Shown here: positions 1 to 5,455 of the stretch, one piece after another
Position numbering within the stretch: the first letter of the stretch is position 1
How the letters are laid out: every line of letters starts with the position of its first letter
From: Anaerolineae bacterium
GTDB taxonomy: Bacteria > Chloroflexota > Anaerolineae > Aggregatilineales > Phototrophicaceae
Direction: 5' to 3'
Assembly: GCA_020848855.1 (NCBI GenBank)
Contig: JADLHH010000551.1
Coordinates: 1 to 13,721 of the forward strand
Length of the DNA stretch: 13,721 nt
Translations under genes and position numbers: made by a program
Notes under the pieces: generated by a model
What the model saw: only the letters and a program-made list of their open reading frames with translations
Database searches by the model: none
What the model was told of the DNA's origin: nothing

Positions 1-1
1 C

Positions 2-568
2 GACAAGCTCCAGCGCGTATTTTATCATCACAAGGTCGGCTTGCTGCACGGGCGCATGAAGCCCGCCGAAAAAGACGCCGTCATGGAGCAGTTCCGCCAG
101 CACGAACTCGACGTGCTGGTGACGACTTCCGTCGCCGAAGTCGGCGTGGACATTCCCAATGCCAGCATCATCGTCATCGACGGTGCGAATCGCTTCGGCT
201 TGGCGCAGCTTCACCAGTTTCGCGGGCGCGTCGGGCGCGGCGGGCACGCTTCGTACTGTCTGCTGGTCTGCGACACGCCGTTGGAAGAAGCCCGCGAGCG
301 CCTGCTGGCGCTGGAACAGACCAATGACGGCTTCAAGCTGGCGGAAATCGACTGGAAACTGCGCGGTCCCGGCGACCTGATAGGCACGAAGCAGAGCGGG
401 CAAGCCGAACTCAAGCTGCTCGAACAGATGAAGCCGGAGCTGGTCGAGCTGGCGCAGCGCGAAGCCAGAACCATCTTCGAGGACGACCCGGAGCTGACCG
501 CGCCCGAACACCGCCTGCTGAAAGAGCGCATCCACCAGCTTCAGGACGCCCGCAGCGACGTGAGCTAA
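2..568 (+). CDS. recG: ATP-dependent DNA helicase RecG, C-terminal part (5' end outside window)
   Basis: RecG is a cytoplasmic superfamily 2 helicase that remodels stalled replication forks and branch-migrates recombination intermediates. The open frame runs in from the window edge, so only the last 188 residues are seen; the leftmost visible TTG is internal, not a start. Visible family landmarks, in order, are LHGRMKPAEKD, helicase motif V (TTSVAEVGVDIPNA), motif VI (QLHQFRGRVGRGG) and the RecG-specific segment GPGDLIGTKQSG just after the helicase core. The frame closes with TAA at 566-568. A 6-bp inverted repeat (568-585) overlaps the stop. In many bacteria recG, rsmD and coaD are neighbours; here coaD follows but rsmD is missing, and a palindrome array fills the gap. 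Identity is close to certain; the gene is incomplete only because of the window boundary. Confidence 0.97.
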   Translation, partial: DKLQRVFYHHKVGLLHGRMKPAEKDAVMEQFRQHELDVLVTTSVAEVGVDIPNASIIVIDGANRFGLAQLHQFRGRVGRGGHASYCLLVCDTPLEEARERLLALEQTNDGFKLAEIDWKLRGPGDLIGTKQSGQAELKLLEQMKPELVELAQREARTIFEDDPELTAPEHRLLKERIHQLQDARSDVS

Positions 569-585
569 CATGCGGCGTGGCATGT
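568..585 (+). terminator. Weak hairpin at the recG stop codon
   Basis: ACATGC (568-573) pairs perfectly with GCATGT (580-585) around a 6-nt loop and is followed by ATTTG. The stem is short and the T-tract is poor, so it is at best a weak intrinsic terminator for recG. The REP-like array that follows could help stop transcription. Confidence 0.3.
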
Positions 586-589
586 ATTT

Positions 590-847
590 GTAGGGGCGCA
601 CCCGTGTGTGCGCCCTTGTGCTCGCCAATCGTGGACGTAGGGGCACACGGCTGTGTGCCCCCGTTTCCATCAATCGTGGATGTAGGGGCGCACCCGTGTG
701 TGCGCCCTTGTGCCCGCCAATCGTGGATGTAGGGGCGCGCCTGTGTGTGCGCCCTTGTGCCCGCCAATCGTGGACGTAGGGGCGCACCCGTGTGTGCGCC
801 CTTGTGCCCGCCAATCGTGGACGTAGGGGCACACGGCTGTGTGCCCC
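590..847 (+). repeat. Tandem array of six GTAG-headed REP-like palindromes
   Basis: Six head-to-tail units start at 590, 637, 682, 729, 776 and 823. Five are complete (47, 45, 47, 47 and 47 bp) and the last is cut after its hairpin. Each begins GTAGGGGC, forms a hairpin and, in the complete units, ends in a linker CAATCGTGGAC/T. There are two stem types. Type A (units 1, 3, 5; degenerate in 4) pairs GGGCGCAC with GTGCGCCC. Type B (units 2, 6) pairs GGGGCACAC with GTGTGCCCC around GGCT. The A-to-B differences are compensated on both arms, so pairing is conserved more than sequence. A 5' GTAG tetranucleotide followed by an imperfect palindrome is the hallmark of REP sequences mobilised by RAYT (TnpA-REP) Y1 transposases; no such gene is in the window. 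The linker is the same in every unit, so this is not a CRISPR. Confidence 0.85.
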
Positions 848-892
848 TGTATAAATTCGCCGAATGTATGTATTTTCTAACTTTCGCATCTG

Positions 893-901
893 TGCTATAG
901 T
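893..901 (+). promoter_or_regulatory. Candidate extended -10 promoter for coaD
   Basis: TGC-TATAGT (893-901) matches an extended -10 element (TGn plus 5 of 6 of TATAAT). The -35 region at about 873-878 is T-rich but a poor match, as is common with extended -10 promoters. The predicted start of transcription is near 908, about 21 nt before the coaD start codon. The element lies in the AT-rich stretch between the repeat array and the gene. Confidence 0.5.
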
Positions 902-928
902 AAATTTGCATTGTGAACGGAGTTTTAA

Positions 929-1459
929 GTGACAGTTCGCGCGCTTTATCCCGGCTCATTCGACCCGATCCATAACGGGCACATCGATATTGCTCTGCGC
1001 GCAGCGCGCATCTTCGACGAGGTGATCGTCGGCGTTTATGACATGCCCAAGAAGCGCCTGCTGTTCGACGCCGACGAGCGGATGGCGCAGGCGAGCGAGG
1101 CGTTTAAGGGAAATCCTCGCATCCGAGTTGCGAAGTTTTCGGGTCTTACTGTAGACTATGCAAGAGAAGTAGATGCGATGGTGCTCGTTCGCGGCTTGCG
1201 TGTATTCTCCGACTTCGAGCTGGAGTTCCGCATGGGGTTGGCGAACAAGAAGCTGGCGCCGGAAATCGAAACCGTTTCGATTATGACGGACATTCAGCAC
1301 ATTTCGATCAGCAGCAGCACCATCCGTGAGATCGCCGAACTGGGGGGAGACGTGTCGAGTATGGTTCCCCCATTTGTCGCCGAGGCGCTGGCAAACCGGT
1401 TCGCCGAACTGCGCGCCAGTCACAACAGCCCCGGCTACATGTACAGCATCCGGGACTAA
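929..1459 (+). CDS. coaD: Phosphopantetheine adenylyltransferase (CoaD)
   Basis: CoaD catalyses the fourth step of coenzyme A synthesis: 4'-phosphopantetheine plus ATP gives dephospho-CoA and pyrophosphate, in the cytosol. The 176-residue protein opens with the nucleotidyltransferase signature YPGSFDPIHNGH (residues 7-18); the HNGH at 15-18 is the HxGH-type ATP motif. Other family landmarks are VRGLR (87-91), the FELEFRMGLANKKL helix, ISSSTIRE (127-134; the SSSxxR phosphate-binding motif) and GDVSSMVPPFV (140-150). The usual length is about 160, so this copy has a C-terminal extension of roughly 15 residues. The start is GTG, chosen because GGAG (919-922) lies 6 nt upstream and the signature begins seven residues in. 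The stop is TAA. The coiled-coil gene follows after 14 nt, so the two are probably co-transcribed. Confidence 0.97.
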   Translation: MTVRALYPGSFDPIHNGHIDIALRAARIFDEVIVGVYDMPKKRLLFDADERMAQASEAFKGNPRIRVAKFSGLTVDYAREVDAMVLVRGLRVFSDFELEFRMGLANKKLAPEIETVSIMTDIQHISISSSTIREIAELGGDVSSMVPPFVAEALANRFAELRASHNSPGYMYSIRD

Positions 1460-1473
1460 GGGAGAGAGCGGTT

Positions 1474-2019
1474 ATGGATATTCAGCATCTGGTAGATCGG
1501 CTTGAAGACTTGATCGATGAAGGGCGCCACATGCCGTTCAGCAAGTACACGATGGTGGACGAAGAACGCGCCCTCGAACTTATCGATCAAATGCGTATCT
1601 CGATCCCGGAAGAGATCGAGAAAGCCGCTCGCGTGCTGGCACAGCGTGACCGGGTTCTGGCGCAGGCGAACGAGGAAGCCGCTCGTGTCGTCCAGCTTGC
1701 CCGTGAGCGTGGCGAAGTGATGATCGACCGCGAAGCGCTGGTGCAAGCCGCGCAGAGCCGCGCTGCCAACATCATCGAAGCTGCTCGGCAGGAAGCCGAA
1801 GGCATCACCGGCGATGCTGACAACTACGTGCTCGACAGCCTCAGCAAGCTCGAACAGGATTTGATCAAGCTGCTGACGGTCATCCGCAACGGCATCAACG
1901 AGGTGCATAACAAGCCGGCGCAGCCCGCCGCTCAGCAGGCGCAGATCGCCGCGCCGCAGCTTCGCCAGCCGGTCGAGGTGCCGCTCAACAACCCGCCTGC
2001 TGCCAAAGCCGAAGAATAG
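1474..2019 (+). CDS. SepIVA/DivIVA-like coiled-coil protein
   Basis: This is a 181-residue soluble protein without signal peptide or membrane segment. Residues 1-45 are compact and conserved-looking (VDRLEDLIDEG, then ELIDQMRISIPEEI). Residues 46-140 form a long charged helix rich in Ala, Glu, Arg and Gln, including repeated ANEEAARV / ARQEAEGI phrases. The tail (148-181) is Pro/Ala/Gln-rich and probably disordered. From memory, the segment around ELIDQMRISIPEEI, followed by a coiled coil, resembles mycobacterial SepIVA, a septum-associated DivIVA-family protein. In mycobacteria sepIVA lies close to coaD. Automatic pipelines often mislabel such helices as ATP synthase subunit b. The ATG is preceded by GGAGAG (1461-1466), 7 nt away, and lies 14 nt after coaD. 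A role in division or envelope organisation is inferred; the family link is moderately secure. Confidence 0.65.
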   Translation: MDIQHLVDRLEDLIDEGRHMPFSKYTMVDEERALELIDQMRISIPEEIEKAARVLAQRDRVLAQANEEAARVVQLARERGEVMIDREALVQAAQSRAANIIEAARQEAEGITGDADNYVLDSLSKLEQDLIKLLTVIRNGINEVHNKPAQPAAQQAQIAAPQLRQPVEVPLNNPPAAKAEE

Positions 2020-2028
2020 CGTATGAAG

Positions 2029-2058
2029 TTCCACGAACGGATGCGATCGTTCGTGGAA
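2029..2058 (+). terminator. Perfect 11-bp hairpin after the coaD operon
   Basis: TTCCACGAACG (2029-2039) pairs exactly with CGTTCGTGGAA (2048-2058) around an 8-nt loop, 9 nt beyond the stop codon of the coiled-coil gene. No T-tract follows, so it is not a classical intrinsic terminator. It could protect the mRNA 3' end or attenuate transcription ahead of the true terminator at 2202. Confidence 0.5.
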
Positions 2059-2201
2059 CCGAGACTACTTCCGTTAGCATTGTGCTGGCGCACCCCGGCG
2101 GTCGCGCTATCCCCGAAGCATATCACCACTGGCTCACGACGGTGACAGCCTCCGCTCTGCTGTCCCTCCCGACGCCTCTCAACCCGGCGCAAATGTAATC
2201 C

Positions 2202-2227
2202 AGCCTGCCTCAGCAGGCTTGTTTTTT
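2202..2227 (+). terminator. Rho-independent terminator of the coaD operon
   Basis: AGCCTGC (2202-2208) and GCAGGCT (2213-2219) form a perfect 7-bp stem with loop CTCA, followed by TGTTTTTT. This is a textbook rightward terminator. It lies 183 nt after the last stop codon. The stretch 2059-2201 holds no convincing reading frame, only one bulged hairpin (GGCTCAC 2131-2137 with GTGACAGCC 2142-2150), and reads as a long, structured 3' untranslated region. Confidence 0.8.
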
Positions 2228-2282
2228 CCAGCCGGATTCCGGCGGCGCTCGCAATACTCCGCTTGGCACTCTGCAGGGGAAC

Positions 2283-2308
2283 GTAGGGGCACAGCCGCGC
2301 TGCGCCCT
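2283..2308 (+). repeat. Single GTAG-headed REP-like palindrome
   Basis: GTAG (2283-2286) is followed by a hairpin pairing GGGCACAGC with GCTGCGCCC (one A/C mismatch). It shares the GTAGGGGC head with the array at 590 but has a different inner stem. It sits between convergent transcription units (the coaD operon and the ABC permease), the usual place for REP elements. Confidence 0.6.
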
Positions 2309-2323
2309 CTGTCGCTTTGCGTT

Positions 2324-2341
2324 AGCTGACTGCTGTCAGCT
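2324..2341 (-). terminator. Hairpin just after the ABC permease stop
   Basis: AGCTGAC (2324-2330) and GTCAGCT (2335-2341) form a perfect 7-bp stem with a 4-nt loop, 4 nt past the leftward permease stop codon. There is no T-tract on the leftward strand. It may be a transcript-end stabiliser or a weak terminator assisted by the REP-like palindrome beyond it. Confidence 0.4.
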
Positions 2342-2345
2342 TCCC

Positions 2346-3848
2346 TCACGCATTCGTCCCGACGATCCCGCTCAGCAGCAGCACGGCGATTGCCGCCACC
2401 ACCAGCCCGGCGACCGGCGTGCCAAACTGCGTCCCGGCGAGGATCACCGCGCCAAAGCTCGCACCCGTCGCCAGCAGCCGCGTTTGCAGCACCCGCACGT
2501 TGGTCAGCGCCACCGCCCCGCACAGCGCCACCATCAGCGCCAGCAGCGGGATGGCGATAATTCCAATCGACAGCACCTCGGCGTCAAAGCCATACAGGAA
2601 CCACACCCCCAGCCCGCCTGCGGTCAGCGCGATCAGCGGGGCGATGATGTCGTTCAGCAAAAGCTGAAGCCCATCGACCGGCAGGAACTGGCGCAGGAAC
2701 AATTCCTGCTCGTCGGAGCGGAACACGTGCATCAGCCCGAACGGCGGCGCGATCCCGGCGACCAGCACCCACAGAATCCACACCTGTGCCGGTAGCTGCC
2801 GCACGATGATCTCGATGCCGAAATACGTCATCACCACGCCCCACCCGAAGCACGCCAGCAGCATGAACGGATGCCGCACGTAGGAGATCAGCGCGCGCGT
2901 GACGAACGCCGAATTGCCCTCGGCGCGCGGCAGGCTCAGGAACGGCTTGCGCGTCGCCGTCCGCGCCTGCATTCGGATGCGCGCCTGCACGTCGATCATG
3001 CGCCACGCCAGCAAGCCGAGCGCCTGAATACGGGCGTAAAGGATGCTCTCGTCGACCGCGTGAATCATGTTGATCCGCGCGCCCATCACGAACGTGACCG
3101 CCACCGCGCCCGCCGCCAGCACGAACAGCAGCGGCAGCCCCCATACCGGCGCTTCGTTCAGCATCACCAGCACCGGCAGACGCCCCAGCCACAGGAAATA
3201 TTCCGGGGCGAGGTACGCCAGCGGCAGGATCACCAGTGGCACGAACCACAGATAGCGCAGCCGACCGAGGCGCGGGCTGATCAACCGCGACAGCCCCACC
3301 ATCCACCCGACGCCCCACGTCAGCACGATCAACGGGATCATCGCCAGCACCAGCCGCGCGGCGGCTTCGGCATACCCCAGCGGCAGCAGCGCCCGCCCGA
3401 CGACCACCCCCAGCACCACCACCGGCAGGCTGAGCAGCACCAGCCGGATGCTGACCTGCCGGATGAACCCGACGATCACCGGGGCGACCCGCGTAATCGG
3501 CGCGCCGGCGACGTATGCCATATCCGCGAACGACAGCTTGAGCGGCGTGCTTTGCAGCGCGTTGACCATCACGTAAACCTGAACGATCAGCGTCACCCAC
3601 GTGAAGCCGACCATCAGTTCCATCGCCGTCGACGGAGCCAGCAGCTTGCCGATGCCCGCCGCCGTCTCGAACACCCACGCGCCGACCGTGTACACCCAGA
3701 ACAGCGCGATCAGCACCAGGTACAGCACGTACAGGTTCTGCGAAAACGAGGCATCCTGCGGGCGGTAGCCGAGCACGCGCAGCCAGTAGACCGCCGTATC
3801 CTTGAACTGCCGCCAGCGCAGCCAGAACAGCGCTTGAACGTCACGCAT
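2346..3848 (-). CDS. ABC-2 type exporter permease subunit
   Basis: This 500-residue polytopic inner-membrane protein is the likely membrane partner of the ATPase encoded directly upstream. About 11-12 hydrophobic segments can be marked, roughly 39-60, 78-98, 121-153, 163-186, 199-221, 235-256, 327-349, 355-376, 398-420, 426-449 and 462-496. A cytoplasmic-looking basic loop (about 285-310, many Arg/Gln) separates the two halves. The segment PLKLSFADMAYVAGAPITR (102-120) resembles the conserved loop of ABC-2 and 'putative ABC exporter' families. The start ATG lies only 3 nt after the ATPase stop; an AGGAAG inside the end of the ATPase gene serves as ribosome site, so the genes are probably translationally coupled. 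The substrate cannot be told from sequence. The stop is TGA at 2346-2348. Confidence 0.8.
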   Translation of the reverse strand: MRDVQALFWLRWRQFKDTAVYWLRVLGYRPQDASFSQNLYVLYLVLIALFWVYTVGAWVFETAAGIGKLLAPSTAMELMVGFTWVTLIVQVYVMVNALQSTPLKLSFADMAYVAGAPITRVAPVIVGFIRQVSIRLVLLSLPVVVLGVVVGRALLPLGYAEAAARLVLAMIPLIVLTWGVGWMVGLSRLISPRLGRLRYLWFVPLVILPLAYLAPEYFLWLGRLPVLVMLNEAPVWGLPLLFVLAAGAVAVTFVMGARINMIHAVDESILYARIQALGLLAWRMIDVQARIRMQARTATRKPFLSLPRAEGNSAFVTRALISYVRHPFMLLACFGWGVVMTYFGIEIIVRQLPAQVWILWVLVAGIAPPFGLMHVFRSDEQELFLRQFLPVDGLQLLLNDIIAPLIALTAGGLGVWFLYGFDAEVLSIGIIAIPLLALMVALCGAVALTNVRVLQTRLLATGASFGAVILAGTQFGTPVAGLVVAAIAVLLLSGIVGTNA

Positions 3849-3851
3849 CGG

Positions 3852-4745
3852 CTAACGCTTCCTGCGCGGCTTCGGCGCGTATTTCGAGCGGCTTTCCTGC
3901 TTCGCGCTTCGCGGTGCGGGCGCGGCGGCTTCTTCGTCGGCAGCTTCCGCCGCATCCTCGTTGTATTCTTCGTCGGCTTCAAGCTGCCGGTCGTGCCCGC
4001 GCCGCTTCAGAATCGCCGCGCGCAGCAGGTTGTCGAGCGTCAGGTCGTTGACCACGCCCAGCTTGGTTCGCATGTCGTCCGGCGTCCCATGCGCGATCAC
4101 CTCGCCCTGCTCCATGATGAAGTAGCGGTCGGGGTACGCGGCGGGCGGCAGTTGGTGGCTGCTCAGCAGGATCGTCATCCCCTCGCTACGGTGGCGGTTC
4201 AGTTCGATCCACAGCTCGTCTGCCGAAACCGGGTCGAGCGGACCGAGCGGCTCGTCCAGCAGCAGAATCTTGGGGCTGACCAGCAGTCCCATGCACAGCG
4301 CCAGCTTGTAGCGCATCCCGCGCGAATACGTGAATGGGAAGGCGTCCTTGTTGCTCAGCAAGCCGTATCGGTCGAGCAGGTCTTCGGCGCGTTCTTCCCA
4401 GTCGTCCAGCCGGTGCGCCTGCGCGTTGAACTGCAGATGCTCCCACGCCGTCAGTTCGTCGTAAAACGGCGGCGTGTCCGGCACCAGCACGATGTATTTG
4501 CGAGCAAAACGCTCATTGCGGTCGATGCGCTCGCCCATCAACAGCACTTCGCCGTCCGTCGGGCGCGTCCACCCGGCGATGCACTTGAGCAGCGTCGATT
4601 TCCCCGCCCCGTTGCGCCCCACCAGCGCGATCAATTCGCCGTCCGTCCCCTCCACTTCGAAGGTGACATCGACCAGCGCGTTCAGCGAGCCGTAGCGATA
4701 CCCGACCCCCGAAACTTCTAGAAGCGGCGCTTCTGCTTCCGCCAT
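3852..4745 (-). CDS. ABC transporter ATP-binding protein (CcmA/ABC-2 exporter class)
   Basis: This 297-residue cytoplasmic ATPase powers the exporter whose permease follows 3 nt downstream. Motifs are Walker A GRNGAGKST (43-51), a Q-loop region reading VLVPDTPPFYDEL (86-98) with Asp where Gln or Glu is usual, the degenerate signature YSRGMRYKL (140-148) typical of ABC-2 drug/polymer exporters, Walker B ILLLDEP (160-166), D-loop GPLDP (168-172) and the switch histidine in SSH (195-197). After the nucleotide-binding domain, residues about 250-297 form a tail first acidic (EADEEYNED) then strongly basic (KPRRKR at the end), which is not part of the fold and is probably disordered. ATG is preceded by AAGGA 7 nt upstream, and a good promoter lies close by. 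Confidence 0.92.
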   Translation of the reverse strand: MAEAEAPLLEVSGVGYRYGSLNALVDVTFEVEGTDGELIALVGRNGAGKSTLLKCIAGWTRPTDGEVLLMGERIDRNERFARKYIVLVPDTPPFYDELTAWEHLQFNAQAHRLDDWEERAEDLLDRYGLLSNKDAFPFTYSRGMRYKLALCMGLLVSPKILLLDEPLGPLDPVSADELWIELNRHRSEGMTILLSSHQLPPAAYPDRYFIMEQGEVIAHGTPDDMRTKLGVVNDLTLDNLLRAAILKRRGHDRQLEADEEYNEDAAEAADEEAAAPAPRSAKQESRSKYAPKPRRKR

Positions 4746-4780
4746 GCTTCAATCCTTGTTCTGTTACGATGACGGAGCGT

Positions 4781-4809
4781 ATTGTAAGCCGATGCGCCGC
4801 GTTTGTCTA
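4781..4809 (-). promoter_or_regulatory. Sigma70-type promoter of the ABC exporter operon
   Basis: Read leftward, TAGACA (4809-4804) and TACAAT (4786-4781) are separated by exactly 17 nt; each matches the consensus at 5 of 6 positions. The predicted start is near 4774, giving an untranslated leader of about 28 nt with the AAGGA ribosome site. This is the best housekeeping promoter in the window. Confidence 0.75.
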
Positions 4810-4844
4810 CGCCGATAGAATCCGAAGCGCGCTATATCGTGTGA

Positions 4845-4870
4845 GTAGGGGCGCACCCACGTGTGCGCCC
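4845..4870 (+). repeat. Single GTAG-headed REP-like palindrome (type A stem)
   Basis: GTAG (4845-4848) heads a perfect 8-bp stem, GGGCGCAC (4849-4856) with GTGCGCCC (4863-4870), loop CCACGT. The stem is the same as in the type A units of the array at 590, so this is a dispersed copy. It lies upstream of the ABC operon promoter in gene-free DNA. Confidence 0.7.
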
Positions 4871-4938
4871 GCCGTTGACTTACATTTCTACCATGATTGC
4901 CAGTTCCATTTTCTTCCCTCAGCGACCAGGCAGTTTTC

Positions 4939-5022
4939 TCCCCTCTCCCCGAACTTGTTCGGGCACACGCCTTGCGTAACGTGACCGCAGGTCACGCGAG
5001 AGGGGAAGCATCCGCAGGATGC
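4939..5022. repeat. Compact multi-hairpin repeat, possible three-way junction
   Basis: An outer perfect 9-bp stem, TCCCCTCTC (4939-4947) with GAGAGGGGA (4998-5006), encloses two perfect hairpins: CCCGAAC/GTTCGGG (4948-4954, 4957-4963) and CGTGACC/GGTCACG (4980-4986, 4990-4996, loop GCA). A fourth hairpin GCATCC/GGATGC (5008-5013, 5017-5022, also loop GCA) follows directly, then CGGGGTGAGGGG. The arrangement folds as a three-way junction plus a side hairpin on either strand. From memory, CCCTCTCC...GGAGAGGGG...GGGTGAGGG sequences recur as dispersed repeats in Chloroflexota and cyanobacteria. The rest of 4871-5143 holds no convincing gene. Confidence 0.6.
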
Positions 5023-5097
5023 CGGGGTGAGGGGTACATATAGCAATCCATACAGCGCGAATACGAACCCCCGCGTTTCGACCCCATTTCAGAGCAC

Positions 5098-5125
5098 CTG
5101 ACGACTGAATACACGTTGGTACGAT
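5098..5125 (+). promoter_or_regulatory. Weak candidate promoter for the secreted-peptide gene
   Basis: CTGACG (5098-5103), 16 nt, then TACGAT (5120-5125) preceded by TGG, an extended -10 context. Both hexamers match consensus at only 4 of 6, and the predicted transcript start (about 5132) would fall inside the ribosome site at 5130-5134. The true promoter may therefore be elsewhere. Confidence 0.22.
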
Positions 5126-5143
5126 ATTCAGGAGCACGAGACG

Positions 5144-5338
5144 ATGCGTAAGTTGCTGGTAGTGTTCATCCTGACCGTCCTGGCGACCGTTCCCGCCTAT
5201 GCCCAGCGCGAGACCGCGAGTATCCCCGCTGTCACCAAAACCACGATCCCCTCGCCCGGTACAATTCGCGGATTTGATCCGCAGCCCGACCCGCCGCACG
5301 ATCCATTCCGCTTCATGGCTGGCGACGGCTCGGTCTAG
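5144..5338 (+). CDS. Small secreted Pro-rich peptide of unknown function
   Basis: This 64-residue protein has a clear Sec signal peptide: basic MRK, a hydrophobic core LLVVFILTVLATV, and a signal peptidase I site AYA|Q at 20/21. The predicted mature part (about 44 residues) is polar, has no cysteine and carries the phrase GFDPQPDPP (43-51). From memory, similar FNPQPDPP-type phrases occur in small uncharacterised bacterial proteins, but I cannot name a family. The ATG has AGGAG (5130-5134) 9 nt upstream, and a terminator-like hairpin follows within 25 nt, so it looks like a real single-gene unit rather than a chance frame. Function unknown; extracellular or envelope location inferred. Confidence 0.65.
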   Translation: MRKLLVVFILTVLATVPAYAQRETASIPAVTKTTIPSPGTIRGFDPQPDPPHDPFRFMAGDGSV

Positions 5339-5361
5339 GACGCCGACTCGCAGCAATAAAT

Positions 5362-5403
5362 AAGGGCGCTGACGTGAACCTGCCGGCGCCCTTTTCGTTT
5401 CTC
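5362..5403. terminator. Bidirectional terminator-like hairpin between convergent genes
   Basis: AAGGGCGC (5362-5369) pairs perfectly with GCGCCCTT (5386-5393) around a 16-nt loop. Rightward it is followed by TTCGTTTC; leftward it is followed by ATTTATTG, so both strands have a T-rich exit. It lies between the secreted-peptide gene and the convergent EamA transporter gene and could end both transcripts. Confidence 0.55.
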
Positions 5404-5455
5404 ATTCCCGGCGTGTCGCTCCTCGCCCTGCCTCTTTACCCGCTCCTACAATACA

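Noticed and set aside
590..847. CRISPR array
   Set aside because: The 47-bp period and palindromic units look suggestive, but the segments between hairpins are nearly identical in every unit, so there are no spacers, and no cas genes are nearby.
411..959. Leftward 182-residue repetitive protein across the palindrome array
   Set aside because: Its periodic sequence (HTGAPL / CAPTSTI) is simply the translated repeat. The frame also runs into the antisense of recG and coaD, and it has no ribosome site.
2871..4721. Long rightward frame (616 residues) opposite the ABC operon, and similar long frames opposite the kinase and comEC
   Set aside because: These are rich in Arg, His, Gln and Pro, as expected of the antisense of GC-rich genes. 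The opposite strands carry clear domain motifs.
4769..4984. Rightward 71-residue frame downstream of the ABC operon promoter
   Set aside because: It runs through a REP-like hairpin and the multi-hairpin repeat, has no ribosome site and no recognisable composition.
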